DNA of 64,000 nt from an uncultured Collinsella sp. (GCA_959602645.1 CAUGTZ010000009.1:1-64000); one strand, 5' to 3'. Shown: positions 1 to 7,409, numbered from the stretch's first letter. Translations and numbers: made by a program. The notes: generated by a model not told the origin, from the sequence alone.

Positions 1-33
1 TTTCCCGATGTCCAAGAAATGGGAGGCAGTTCA

Positions 34-51
34 CTGTCCCCTTTGTGGTGG
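34..51. repeat. GGGGACAG-family repeat fragment
   Basis: The 18 bases here are the exact reverse complement of 44825-44842. That second copy forms one arm and the GGGGACAG core of a hairpin. Only a half element is seen here because no matching arm follows. It belongs to the dispersed hairpin family also found near 704, 3871, 5912, 9486 and 44825. Confidence 0.6.
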
Positions 52-62
52 TTTTTGGTCGG

Positions 63-686
63 TTAAGCCTCGAGTTGCGCCACTTTGTAGCGGTAGGCGG
101 CGGCGATAACGTCTTTACAGCCCTCGCGTCCCAACTTGGCGCGGTTGACGACGATGTCTTTGCCGCTCGTCATCTTCCACTTTCCGGCGCTGTAGCGCTT
201 GTAGAACGCCTCGCGCGCCTTCTGCTGCTGCTTGACCAGCTTGGCGCCCTTCTTTTTGTTAAGTCCACGCTTCTTGCGCACGATCTCGACGCGGTCCTCA
301 AAGGGTGCGGTCACCAACACGGCAATATGGTTGGGGTTGTTACGCAGCAGGTAATCGGACAGGCGACCTTCAATAATGCAGCTCTCGGTCTCGCCCAGAT
401 CCAAAATCACCTGGCTCATCTTTTGGAACAACTTGTCCGAGTACGAGCGCGCATCGTAGCGGTCGGGCAGGAACGCCATGTTCTCCACGGCCAGACGTTC
501 GTCATAGGCGGCCATCTTATCGAGCGACTCGCCCGCGCGCAGAGACGCGCGCACCAGCAGCTCGTTGTCGTACAGCGGAATCCCCAACTCGTCGGCAAGC
601 ATGCGACCAATCTCGTGGCCCTCGGCGCCAAAGTCGCGCGCGATGGTAATGACCACAGGATTCTTCTTGTTCTCCAGATCGCTCAT
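63..686 (-). CDS. cytidylate kinase-like family protein
   Basis: This is a nucleotide-kinase fold protein of the cytidylate-kinase-like family (about 207 residues). A modified P-loop, ARDFGAEGHEIG, sits near residues 16-27, and IIEGRLSDYLL near residue 103 resembles the family's nucleotide-monophosphate region. A lysine/arginine-rich stretch (RKKRGLNKKKGAK) follows. The open frame could be extended to 731, but the ATG at 686 has an AAAGGA ribosome site just upstream, and the extension would run through a 12-bp inverted repeat (704-732). It lies downstream of the amino-acid ABC operon on the same strand, separated from it by that hairpin. The substrate is unknown: members of this family are often not true CMP kinases, so the catalytic role is inferred. 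Confidence 0.85.
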   Translation of the reverse strand: MSDLENKKNPVVITIARDFGAEGHEIGRMLADELGIPLYDNELLVRASLRAGESLDKMAAYDERLAVENMAFLPDRYDARSYSDKLFQKMSQVILDLGETESCIIEGRLSDYLLRNNPNHIAVLVTAPFEDRVEIVRKKRGLNKKKGAKLVKQQQKAREAFYKRYSAGKWKMTSGKDIVVNRAKLGREGCKDVIAAAYRYKVAQLEA

Positions 687-703
687 CGCGATTCCTTTCT
701 CTA

Positions 704-732
704 TGTGGCAAAGGGGCTGTCCCTTTGCCACA
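704..732. repeat. GGGGACAG-family hairpin
   Basis: Perfect 12-bp arms (704-715 and 721-732) enclose the 5-base loop GCTGT, so the centre reads GGGGCTGTCCC. The hairpin lies between an ABC permease gene and the cytidylate-kinase-like gene. It could attenuate read-through, but there is no U-run, so I class it with the dispersed repeat family. Confidence 0.75.
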
Positions 733-734
733 TT

Positions 735-1373
735 CTACGCTGCCACCATTCGCCTCTGATATGCGCGAACCAGCAGCGAGATACCAAAGTTGAGCACAAA
801 GTACATCGCAAACACCAGGCCGTAGAGCATAAGCACCTGCGACAGGTCGATCGCGTGGGCCATCACGACGTTTGCCGTGTACATGAGCTCGGCCACGTTA
901 ATGCCCGAAAGATACGAGCTGTCCTTGATGACGGTCGTGCACTGGCTAAACAGCGCCGGAATGATCGTCTTAAATGTCTGCGGCAGAATGATGTAGCGCA
1001 TGGTGGCAAAGAAGCCGAAGCCCTGGCTCTGCGCCGCCTCAAACTGGCCGCGCGGAATCGAGTTGAGACCGCCGCGCACAATCTCGGCCATAACAGCGCT
1101 GGTAAACAGCGTAAAGGCGATGGTCGAAATCACAATGTCCAAACCCTGCACCGTAAAGTAGATAAACAGAATCCACAGCAGGTTCGGCGTGCAACGGAAC
1201 AGCTCGATATAGGCGCTCACCAAAATACGGAACGGGCGGGGCGCATAGCTTTTAACGAGCGCCAGCACCGTACCAAAGATGAGCGAGAAAAAGATCGACA
1301 GTGCCGAGATCTCGATTGTCTTAACAAAGCCGCCCCAAATGTAGAGCAGGTTGGTCGCGTTGAAGATTTCCAT
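735..1373 (-). CDS. amino acid ABC transporter permease
   Basis: This is an inner-membrane permease of the polar amino-acid (HisMQ/GlnP) type, 212 residues, with about five hydrophobic segments. The family's EAA cytoplasmic loop is visible as EAAQSQGFGFFATMRYIILPQ near residues 112-132, which contacts the ATPase. It is the second permease in the cluster, 3 bases downstream of the 1377-2123 permease, so the two probably form a heterodimeric channel. The operon order is ATPase, binding protein, permease, permease. The amino acid imported cannot be told from sequence alone. Confidence 0.93.
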   Translation of the reverse strand: MEIFNATNLLYIWGGFVKTIEISALSIFFSLIFGTVLALVKSYAPRPFRILVSAYIELFRCTPNLLWILFIYFTVQGLDIVISTIAFTLFTSAVMAEIVRGGLNSIPRGQFEAAQSQGFGFFATMRYIILPQTFKTIIPALFSQCTTVIKDSSYLSGINVAELMYTANVVMAHAIDLSQVLMLYGLVFAMYFVLNFGISLLVRAYQRRMVAA

Positions 1374-1376
1374 GCG

Positions 1377-2123
1377 CTAGGCCTCCTCTACGTTGTCGAG
1401 CCCCAGCTCGGCCAGGCTCACGCCGCGCGGACGCTCCTTGGAGCGGCGCTCGAGCCACTGCACCAGCATGGCGAGCGGAAAGCAGATGATGAAGTACATA
1501 AGGCAGCAGACGATGTATCCCTGCAGGTAACCGTACAAACTCACAAAGTTGTCGGAACGGTACATAAGGTCGCCGCCGGCCACAAGCGCCAGCACCGACG
1601 TGTTTTTGACCAGGTTGAGCGCCTGGTTACACAGCGGCGGCAAAATGATCTTGAATGTCTGGGGCAGCACGATGTACCAGTAGGCCTGCGCACGGGTAAA
1701 GCCCTGGCTCTGCGCCGCCTCCATCTGACCGCGCGGAACCGCCTCGATACCAGTGCGGATGACCTCCGAAATGTAGGCCGCGTGATACAGGCCCACACCC
1801 AAGAAGCCCAGCACGAACGGCGCGATGCGCACCGGCTGGTCGGCACCGGTTATGGCCTGCAAAAACTGCGGACCGGCCATGTACATAAAGAGCACCTGTA
1901 CGGGCAACGGGGTGTTCTGGTAAAACTCCACGTACACGCGGCTGATCGCACGCAGCACGCGCGAGCGAGTGGTAGAGAACACGCCCAGCAGCGTGCCCAG
2001 CACCAGCGACAGCAGCAGACCGGCAACGACCACCTGCAGCGTCACGCCAAAGCCCTCCCAGAAGGGCCCCATGTTTTGAAATGTCGTCGACCAACGGTCG
2101 GCGTCAAATAATCCTTCGAGCAT
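1377..2123 (-). CDS. amino acid ABC transporter permease
   Basis: This is an HisMQ/GlnP-type permease of 248 residues that would pair with the product of 735-1373. The EAA motif is clear (EAAQSQGFTRAQAYWYIVLPQ, near residue 135), and the hydrophobic segments alternate as in the family. The ATG at 2123 follows closely on the binding-protein gene that ends at 2149. The C-terminal tail after the last membrane segment is charged and probably cytoplasmic. Its tight spacing with neighbours on both sides indicates a single transcript. Confidence 0.93.
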   Translation of the reverse strand: MLEGLFDADRWSTTFQNMGPFWEGFGVTLQVVVAGLLLSLVLGTLLGVFSTTRSRVLRAISRVYVEFYQNTPLPVQVLFMYMAGPQFLQAITGADQPVRIAPFVLGFLGVGLYHAAYISEVIRTGIEAVPRGQMEAAQSQGFTRAQAYWYIVLPQTFKIILPPLCNQALNLVKNTSVLALVAGGDLMYRSDNFVSLYGYLQGYIVCCLMYFIICFPLAMLVQWLERRSKERPRGVSLAELGLDNVEEA

Positions 2124-2148
2124 TTGATTCCTTCCTTGGACGATGCGC

Positions 2149-3024
2149 CTATACGAGACCCCAGGTCTTGACCTCTTGGTCGAGCCAGCCGTCGGCCAGG
2201 CGATCGCAAATCACCTGATCGACCACGGCCGAAAGGTCGCAGCCCTTCTTGGTCGCCACGCCGTAGCCTTGCTCGCCAAACTTGACCTCGGGCTGCAGCA
2301 GCTCAACGGTCTCGTTCATGTAACCGGCCAGCGTGGAGCGGTCCATGGCAAAGACGTCGATATTGCCGGCGTCGAGCGAACTCTTGATGATGGGGTAGCC
2401 GCTAAAGGCCCTAAACTCGGGTTTACAGCTAAAGCCGTTGTCCTTGATCATCTGCTCAATCAGTCCCTGCGTGGTGGCACCCTGGCTCACGCCAATGACC
2501 TTGCCGTCCAGGTCCTCAATCGAGGTAAAGCCCGAACGCTTCTTGACCATGAGTCCCACGTAGTCGGTACGGTACGGCGTCGAGAAATCCCAGCTCTTCT
2601 TGCGCTCGTCGGTGATGGTGTAGGTCGCCGCGACCACGTCAAGCTGGCCGTTATCGATCAGCGGGCCGCGCGTCTTGGGCGTTACGTCGGTAAACTCGAC
2701 AAGCTCCTGGGCACGGGCCTCTTTGTAGCTCACGCCAAAGACGGCAGCGGCGATCTGGTAGCACAAATCGACTTCCATGCCCTCAAAGCGGCCCTTGGCG
2801 GTGTCGTAATAGCCATAGCCGGGAACGTCCTTCTTGACGCCGGCATTCAGATGACCACGCGACTTAATGGCCGCAAGCTTGGACCCCTTGTCGGAGCCCT
2901 CGCCGCTGGTAGAGTTGCCGCAACCGGTAAGCGCGGTCCCCGTCAGCGCAAGCATGCCGGCGCCAGCCAGCTGCAAAAAGTGACGGCGCGACACGGCCGC
3001 CCTCGTCATATCCGTCATGTCCAT
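2149..3024 (-). CDS. amino acid ABC transporter substrate-binding lipoprotein
   Basis: This is a periplasmic-binding-protein-like (SBP family 3) receptor tethered as a lipoprotein. The N-terminus carries SRRHFLQ followed by a hydrophobic stretch and a lipobox LTGC with the acceptor cysteine near residue 35. The twin arginine suggests Tat export, which is an inference. The mature part has typical family-3 segments: GVKKDVPGYGYYD, EGMEVDLCYQIA and a TYTITDERK motif. I prefer the ATG at 3024 over the GTG at 3027 because of its distance from an AGG. It lies 8 bases downstream of the ATPase gene and upstream of both permeases. The ligand is probably a polar amino acid. Confidence 0.92.
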   Translation of the reverse strand: MDMTDMTRAAVSRRHFLQLAGAGMLALTGTALTGCGNSTSGEGSDKGSKLAAIKSRGHLNAGVKKDVPGYGYYDTAKGRFEGMEVDLCYQIAAAVFGVSYKEARAQELVEFTDVTPKTRGPLIDNGQLDVVAATYTITDERKKSWDFSTPYRTDYVGLMVKKRSGFTSIEDLDGKVIGVSQGATTQGLIEQMIKDNGFSCKPEFRAFSGYPIIKSSLDAGNIDVFAMDRSTLAGYMNETVELLQPEVKFGEQGYGVATKKGCDLSAVVDQVICDRLADGWLDQEVKTWGLV

Positions 3025-3032
3025 CACCGCGC

Positions 3033-3764
3033 CTAGTGCAGAATCTTGGACAGGAACTCGCGGCAGCGCGGGTTCTCGGGGTTATCGAAGAAGTGCTCGG
3101 GCGTGCCCTCCTCCAGGATGCGGCCGTCCTCCATAAAGATGACGCGGTCGGCCACCTGGCGCGCAAAGCCCATCTCGTGCGTCACGCAGATCATGGTGAT
3201 ATCCTCCTGCGCGAGCTCAATCATAACGTCCAGGACTTCCTGGACCATCTCGGGGTCGAGCGCCGAGGTCGGCTCATCAAACAGGATGATGGGCTGCTTG
3301 GTGCACAGGGCACGGGCGATGGCGATGCGCTGCTGCTGACCACCCGAAAGGTTCTGCGGATACTCGCCGGCCTTATGCGCCATGCCAACGCGCTTGAGCG
3401 CGGCGATGGCGATCTCGGTCGCCTCCTCCTTGCTCTTCTTTTGTAGCTTGATGGGCGCGAGCGTCAGGTTGCCGAGCACCGTCATGTTGGGATACAGGTT
3501 GAACTGCTGAAACACCATGGAGCTATACTTGCGGGCCATCTCCAGGTGATTCTTTTTGGTGAGCGGCGTACCGTCGATGATGACCTCGCCCGACGTGGGC
3601 TCCTCAAGATAGTCGACGCAACGGATGAGCGTCGACTTGCCCGAGCCGGAAGGCCCGATCATTACGAGCTTCTCGCCGCGCTTGACGGTGAGGTTGATAT
3701 CTTTGAGCACATGCAGGTCGCCAAAGTACTTGTTGAGATGCTTGATCTCGATCATGTCTGCCAT
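3033..3764 (-). CDS. amino acid ABC transporter ATP-binding protein
   Basis: This is the ATPase of the amino-acid importer (243 residues), homologous to GlnQ/HisP. It shows Walker A GPSGSGKST (near residues 36-44), signature LSGGQQQR, Walker B IILFDEPTSALD and a switch histidine in CVTHEMG. It is the first gene of the minus-strand operon and is followed by the binding protein and two permeases. Upstream lie 360 bases without a conventional gene that hold a 30-bp inverted repeat and the structured element at 3971-4121. Confidence 0.95.
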   Translation of the reverse strand: MADMIEIKHLNKYFGDLHVLKDINLTVKRGEKLVMIGPSGSGKSTLIRCVDYLEEPTSGEVIIDGTPLTKKNHLEMARKYSSMVFQQFNLYPNMTVLGNLTLAPIKLQKKSKEEATEIAIAALKRVGMAHKAGEYPQNLSGGQQQRIAIARALCTKQPIILFDEPTSALDPEMVQEVLDVMIELAQEDITMICVTHEMGFARQVADRVIFMEDGRILEEGTPEHFFDNPENPRCREFLSKILH

Positions 3765-3870
3765 GAATGTCCCTTCCCTGCGTTTACACGAGTTGAACTA
3801 TTGTACGGAAAGAACCACGTTTCCGCAGCCCACACTACATTCCCGTAAAGAACCCGCAACCTTCCACCCA

Positions 3871-3937
3871 CTCATTGGGGACAGACTTAAATGAGTACCC
3901 GCTCATTGGGTACTCATTTAAGTCTGTCCCCAATGAG
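3871..3937. repeat. perfect 30-bp inverted repeat, GGGGACAG family
   Basis: Arms 3871-3900 and 3908-3937 are exact reverse complements around a 7-base loop. Each arm contains GGGGACAG and a TTAAATGAGTACCC segment. The length and perfection argue for recent origin or selection. It shares the GGGGACAG core with the hairpins at 704, 5912, 9486 and 44825, but the rest of the arm is different. Confidence 0.85.
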
Positions 3938-3970
3938 CGCCGAAAATAATACAACCGCCCTTGTTGAGCA

Positions 3971-4121
3971 TAAGTCAGCGAAAACCCGTACACGCGAGCA
4001 AGGTGACGTGAAATGAAAGGGCGCAGACCTTATGGTCGCGCCCTTGAAATTGAACGTCTGATTGCCGCGTGTACGGGTTTGCAGCGTCGAGCCGTTACGC
4101 GGTTTGGTAAAACCGCGTAAC
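3971..4121 (+). ncRNA. candidate structured RNA, copy 1 (covarying three-stem element)
   Basis: In this orientation the element reads: flank TAAGTCAGCGAAA; stem P1 (15 bp, 3982-3996 with 4066-4080); loop AGCAAGGTG; stem P2 GACGT/ACGTC (4005-4009 with 4054-4058); stem P3 (4018-4029 with 4034-4044, loop TTAT); loop side CTGATTG; flank GCAGCGTCGAG; and a 12-bp terminal hairpin (4094-4121). A second copy on the minus strand at 34771-34917 keeps the flanks, internal loops and terminal hairpin but replaces P1, P2 and P3 with different, still complementary sequences. That is covariation expected of an RNA. The strand is a judgement: read on the minus strand, P3 could instead act as a terminator for the YqeY-like gene. 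Identity is unknown; comparison with the Rfam Collinsella-1 motif would be informative. Confidence 0.55.
4013..4120 (+). CDS. possible 35-residue peptide inside structured element
   Basis: An ATG at 4013, preceded by AAGGTG at a 7-base spacing, opens a 35-codon frame ending in TAA at 4118-4120. The peptide is arginine-rich and ends LQRRAVTRFGKTA. The second element copy (34771-34917, minus) encodes the same ending, LQRRDETRFGKTA, in the matching frame. However, that copy lacks an ATG and has an in-frame TAA upstream. The shared peptide may simply follow from nucleotide conservation of an RNA element, so I give this low confidence as a gene. Confidence 0.2.
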   Translation: MKGRRPYGRALEIERLIAACTGLQRRAVTRFGKTA

Positions 4122-4124
4122 AAA

Positions 4125-4568
4125 TTACGCAAGTTTGGCGCCGACGATCTTTGCCGCGGCAGGCTTATCGAAATTGCCACCGGTGGCCTTGCCGAGTGCT
4201 CCCATGACCTGGCCCATCTGCTTCTTGGACGTGGCGCCCAGCTCAGCGATGACCTGCTCGATCAGAGCCTCGAGCTCCTCGCCCGAAACCTGCACGGGCA
4301 GCAGGCTCTCCAGAATCTTGACCTGCTCGGTCAGGTTGTCGGTGCGCTCCTGGTCGGTACCGGCCTTAATGGACATCTCCAGCGTCTCGCTCGTCTGCTT
4401 AATCAGACGCTTGATCATGCTGTTGACGTCTTCCTCGGTCACGTCGCGGCGCTCGTTAACCTCGATATTCTTCACCTCGGCCTTGACCTGGCGAATGATA
4501 GACAGGCGAACCTTGTCCTTGGCCTTCATGGCCGCAATCATTTCCTTCTGCAGCTCTTCGTTGGTCAT
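4125..4568 (-). CDS. GatB/YqeY domain-containing protein
   Basis: This is a 147-residue all-helical protein of the YqeY family, which resembles the C-terminal tRNA-binding tail of the amidotransferase subunit GatB. Characteristic text includes AMKAKDKVRLSIIRQVKAEVKN at the start, the central ILESLLPVQVSGEELEALI, and MGQVMGALGKATGGNFD near the end. The ATG at 4568 is chosen over an upstream TTG because GGAGGA lies at a good distance. It is on the same strand as the foldase gene upstream (4623-5843). Its molecular role is not established in general; a link to tRNA or tRNA amidation is inferred from homology. Confidence 0.9.
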   Translation of the reverse strand: MTNEELQKEMIAAMKAKDKVRLSIIRQVKAEVKNIEVNERRDVTEEDVNSMIKRLIKQTSETLEMSIKAGTDQERTDNLTEQVKILESLLPVQVSGEELEALIEQVIAELGATSKKQMGQVMGALGKATGGNFDKPAAAKIVGAKLA

Positions 4569-4622
4569 CTGCAAATCCTCCTCAATAGTGTGGGCGGCAC
4601 TCGCGCGAGCACCGCCCCATGA

Positions 4623-5843
4623 TTACTCAGTCGTCGACGAATTGTCGGTCGAGCTCTTGGTGACGCCCTTCAGGCTGACGTTGTACGGTACGTCCTTGGG
4701 CATGGGGTTGACGGTGATGTCGGCGTCCTTCTTGTACTGTTCCAGCCACTCGCTGTATGCAGTGCTGGCCGCCTGCGTCTTCACCACGTTGGAAATATAT
4801 TTCTTGATGTCCTTGGGTACCTGCTTGATGTCATCGACCTGGCTATCGACATGGAAGTAGTCGGTGCACTTGATGACGTGGTAACCGTACGTCGACTCGA
4901 TCACGTCGCTCACATCGCCCTTGTTGAGTCCCTCGAGCGCCGCCTGGTAGCTGTCGACGAAGGTGGTGAGCTTGTCCCAGCCCACATCGCCCTTCTTCTC
5001 CTTGGAGCCGGTGTCGTCGGAATACTGCTTCACGGCGTCCTCAAAGCTCAGTTCGCCGGAGTTGATTTTGTCCAGGCACTCCTGCGCCTTGGCCTTGGCG
5101 GCGGCCTTGTCCTCGTCAGATGCGTCGGAATCAACCTTGATCAGGATGTTCGACGAGCGGCGGGCATCGTTGTAGTTAGACAGGTTCTCGTTGATGTAAT
5201 CGACGATCTCACTGTCCTTGGGCTTACTGGTGGGCGCCACGGCGTCCTTAAGCTTTTGCTGTGCCAGGTTCTCCTTGAGCGAGTCCTTGTAGGTGTCCTC
5301 GGTATAGCCGTAGGTCTTAAGGGTCTTCTTAAAGGCCTTGGCACCGCCCGCGCTCTTGCACGCGTCCTTCCATGCCTTCTCGACCTCCTCGTCCGACACC
5401 GTCACGCCGTTTTCCTTCTGCGCCTGCTGGAGCAGAATCTGCTGCGCGTAGGAATCGATGAGCTGCTTGCGGTACTTCTTGGGCGTCAGATCGTTGTCGA
5501 CCAGATACTGCGCCCAGTCCTTGTCCTTGGTGTAGCCGTAGGACGTGCGCATGCTCATGATCTGCTTGGTCACGGTGTCCTCGGTGAGGTTGGTGCCGTT
5601 GATGGTGGCGGCGACACCGCCGGTAAGCTTGTAGCTCGAGGTATCCTCTGCCTGCGACATGAGACCGGAGCATGCCATGGCCGAGACGGAAAGCAGCATT
5701 GCCAGCACGCCGATAACCACCAGGACGATCTTGACGGTCTTAGACACGTACGTCTTGCGCTGCTTCTTACGAGAGCTGGAGGCAGCGCGAGCCTGCTGCT
5801 CGGGCGTCGGCGCGGCCTCGGAGTTCTTTTTCTTGTTTGCCAT
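4623..5843 (-). CDS. exported parvulin-type peptidylprolyl isomerase
   Basis: This foldase of 406 residues has an N-terminal cytoplasmic lysine-rich stretch (KKNSEAAPTPEQQ and RKKQRKTYVSK), then a single hydrophobic segment (about 38-58) ending SAMACSG. That ending could be a lipobox cysteine or simply a membrane anchor. Residues about 75-200 resemble the SurA/PrsA chaperone arm. The PPIase domain follows at about 225-335, with GDVGWDKLTTFVDSY and the family-typical STYGYHVIKC. It should assist folding of secreted proteins outside the membrane, as PrsA does. The ATG at 5843 is preceded by an AAAGG-type site. It is upstream of the YqeY-like gene on the same strand. Confidence 0.88.
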   Translation of the reverse strand: MANKKKNSEAAPTPEQQARAASSSRKKQRKTYVSKTVKIVLVVIGVLAMLLSVSAMACSGLMSQAEDTSSYKLTGGVAATINGTNLTEDTVTKQIMSMRTSYGYTKDKDWAQYLVDNDLTPKKYRKQLIDSYAQQILLQQAQKENGVTVSDEEVEKAWKDACKSAGGAKAFKKTLKTYGYTEDTYKDSLKENLAQQKLKDAVAPTSKPKDSEIVDYINENLSNYNDARRSSNILIKVDSDASDEDKAAAKAKAQECLDKINSGELSFEDAVKQYSDDTGSKEKKGDVGWDKLTTFVDSYQAALEGLNKGDVSDVIESTYGYHVIKCTDYFHVDSQVDDIKQVPKDIKKYISNVVKTQAASTAYSEWLEQYKKDADITVNPMPKDVPYNVSLKGVTKSSTDNSSTTE

Positions 5844-5911
5844 AGTTGGCCTTTCGCATCACGAATCGAACAAACGCCATTGTGTCACAACGCGGACCCC
5901 GCGACACACCT

Positions 5912-6058
5912 GGTGCATGGGGGACAGGTTAATCTGCACCATTTTGGTGCAAAGGGGGCTGTTCTGGCTGTCGGCAGTTGGGGACGTTCTTTATGTGCCG
6001 GCACACGGGGACTGTCCCTAACTGCCGGCAGAAAAGGAACGTCCCCAAGTGCCGACTC
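5912..6058. repeat. composite GGGGACAG-family palindromes
   Basis: Several nested hairpins are packed here: GGTGCA/TGCACC arms around GGGGACAG (5912-5940); a TGCACC/GGTGCA hairpin (5935-5951); long arms with a GGGGACGTT core (5971-5988 with 6038-6055, one mismatch in 18); and inside them GTGCCGGCAC (5995-6004), GGGACTGTCCC (6008-6018) and CTGCCGGCAG (6022-6031). The conserved cores GGGGACAG and GGGGACGTTC link it to the other copies in the window. It lies between the foldase and EIIA genes and has no coding content. Confidence 0.75.
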
Positions 6059-6067
6059 AGCCCCACC

Positions 6068-6535
6068 TTAGAAGTGACGGCGGATGGCGTCGACCATGCC
6101 CTGGGGCGTGGTCTGGCCGAGCACATCGGCCGCGACATCCGCGTCCATAAAGATATTCATAAGTGCTTGCAGGGCCTCGACCTGGCCGCCCGGCTCGGCG
6201 ATGCCCAGATTGATGACGATCTGCGCCGGCACCGGAGCGCCCATGCCAGCCATAGCGTTAAATGTCACGGGCGCGGCGGGCTTCACCACCGCGATATAGG
6301 GCTTGGCCACAAACCCCGGATCGGTATGCGGAATGGCAATGTTTGCCGCCGGCATGGCAAGACCCGTGGGATAGGCATCCTCGCGCGTGCGAACGGCGTC
6401 GAGCCAACCGTCGGCAATGTAGCCGCGCGGAGCGAGCTCGTCCTCGAGCTGCGCAAACACCTCATCCGGCGTCGCACACTCCCAATCAAAAAACACCAGC
6501 TCAGGCGAGAAAAGCGCCTCGGCGTTATCCGCCAT
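6068..6535 (-). CDS. PTS sugar transporter EIIA (fructose/galactitol type)
   Basis: This 155-residue protein of the PTS EIIA-2 family accepts phosphate from HPr on a histidine, expected to be His70 in NIAIPHTDP. The family's DEVFAQLEDEL start and FNAMAGMGAPVPAQIVINLGI core are visible. The ATG at 6535 is supported by GGAGG; the longer open frame (to 6649) lacks such a site. No EIIB or EIIC gene for this family is adjacent, so it is a stand-alone EIIA and could serve a distant transporter or a regulatory role. Its PIN-toxin neighbour ends 65 bases upstream of this start. Confidence 0.88.
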   Translation of the reverse strand: MADNAEALFSPELVFFDWECATPDEVFAQLEDELAPRGYIADGWLDAVRTREDAYPTGLAMPAANIAIPHTDPGFVAKPYIAVVKPAAPVTFNAMAGMGAPVPAQIVINLGIAEPGGQVEALQALMNIFMDADVAADVLGQTTPQGMVDAIRRHF

Positions 6536-6600
6536 ACCGTCCTCCAAAGTTGCATGGGGTTCACATTGCCCCATATGATAGCGAAACCAGACAGACAAGG

Positions 6601-7068
6601 TTAGTCGAGGATCCCAATCATCTCGAGTGCACGCGCGGGCGTCAGGCAAACCTCGGGCATCGCCTCCAACATGCGCCGGTCGCTCGTGACCACGTAGTCA
6701 ACATCTGCCGTCTCGCCCGAAGCAATGATGAGGTTGTCTTCAAGATCCGGCATACGCTTGCCAAGCATGCGTGCCATCTCGCACTCTGCCAACGAAAGTG
6801 GAGAGGCCGTTGCTACCTGCATCATATGCTCGATGCAGGCCCATGACGCCGAGGCAAACGACACGCTAATCCCGTTCGCATTCCGCCGGGCTAGACGCCG
6901 AGGCAAAATGTAGAACACATCCTTTGCCGTCGTGGGCGCATAAAGAAGGTCGACCTTTCCCGCCTCGGCCAGTTCAACCAATCTCTTCGCTTCATCGAAT
7001 GCCCCCTCTTGCAGGTAATAATCGAGCCAAACGTTCGTATCTACAAGCAGGCGTTTTGCCTCGATCAT
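6601..7068 (-). CDS. PIN-domain ribonuclease toxin
   Basis: This 155-residue PIN-fold protein is presumably the toxin of a type II toxin-antitoxin pair. The first catalytic acidic residue is Asp10 in LLVDTNVWLD. Further conserved acids occur in MPDLEDNLIIASGE and in VVTSDRR. The ATG at 7066-7068 overlaps the TGA of the RHH antitoxin (ATGA arrangement), which indicates translational coupling and decides the start against an upstream TTG. PIN toxins cut RNA in a metal-dependent way; the RNA target here is unknown. Confidence 0.88.
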   Translation of the reverse strand: MIEAKRLLVDTNVWLDYYLQEGAFDEAKRLVELAEAGKVDLLYAPTTAKDVFYILPRRLARRNANGISVSFASASWACIEHMMQVATASPLSLAECEMARMLGKRMPDLEDNLIIASGETADVDYVVTSDRRMLEAMPEVCLTPARALEMIGILD

Positions 7069-7409
7069 CGGCAATTCGCCTCGATGTCGGCAATCATCGC
7101 GTCATACATATCATCTCGTACGGCATCCCAGTCTTCCGCAGATGATCCACCTGGCGCAAAATCCGAAGCGCTTAGCCCCAACGAGGAAAAAGCTAGGCCA
7201 CACCCCTGCTCGGCCAGGCTCTCCGCACGGGGCGCCTCGCGCTTATCCGCTACCATAAATCCCGGCAACGTTTGATGCTCGACAAGATAGACCCAAAGCG
7301 CACGAATAGCATCGCTCGCCCCCAATCCATTGCGAGTTAGGACCGCGTCGCCACCAGCCTTGAGCATAGGATCGATTCGCGTGTTGAGCTGCACCGTTGC
7401 TGTACCCAT
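7065..7409 (-). CDS. RHH-type antitoxin (RelB/DinJ-like)
   Basis: This 114-residue protein has an N-terminal ribbon-helix-helix fold: strand TVQLNTRIDP, then helices around KAGGDAVLTRNGL and GASDAIRALWVYLVE, as in RelB/DinJ proteins. The C-terminal half, rich in acidic and small residues, would wrap the PIN toxin. It is the first gene of the pair and overlaps the toxin by 4 bases. A promoter and a 10-bp palindrome lie directly upstream (7426-7461), consistent with autorepression by the RHH dimer, which is an inference from the family. Confidence 0.82.
   Translation of the reverse strand: MGTATVQLNTRIDPMLKAGGDAVLTRNGLGASDAIRALWVYLVEHQTLPGFMVADKREAPRAESLAEQGCGLAFSSLGLSASDFAPGGSSAEDWDAVRDDMYDAMIADIEANCR

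Larger units (their letters stand above)
3765..4124. other. gene-poor interval with two structured elements
   Basis: No conventional gene is seen between the ABC ATPase start and the end of the YqeY-like gene. The interval holds a perfect 30-bp inverted repeat (3871-3937) and the covarying element (3971-4121), described separately. The promoter for the ABC operon must lie in 3765-3870, but no convincing -35/-10 pair was identified. Confidence 0.6.

Noticed and set aside
4018..4044. Hairpin read as a terminator of the YqeY-like gene
   Set aside because: It forms stem P3 of the repeated element, and the equivalent stem in copy 2 is not behind a gene end in the same way. A terminator role remains possible but is not the best reading.
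3914..4180. 88-codon minus-strand open frame
   Set aside because: It crosses the perfect inverted repeat and structured element and ends within them, with no protein-like features.
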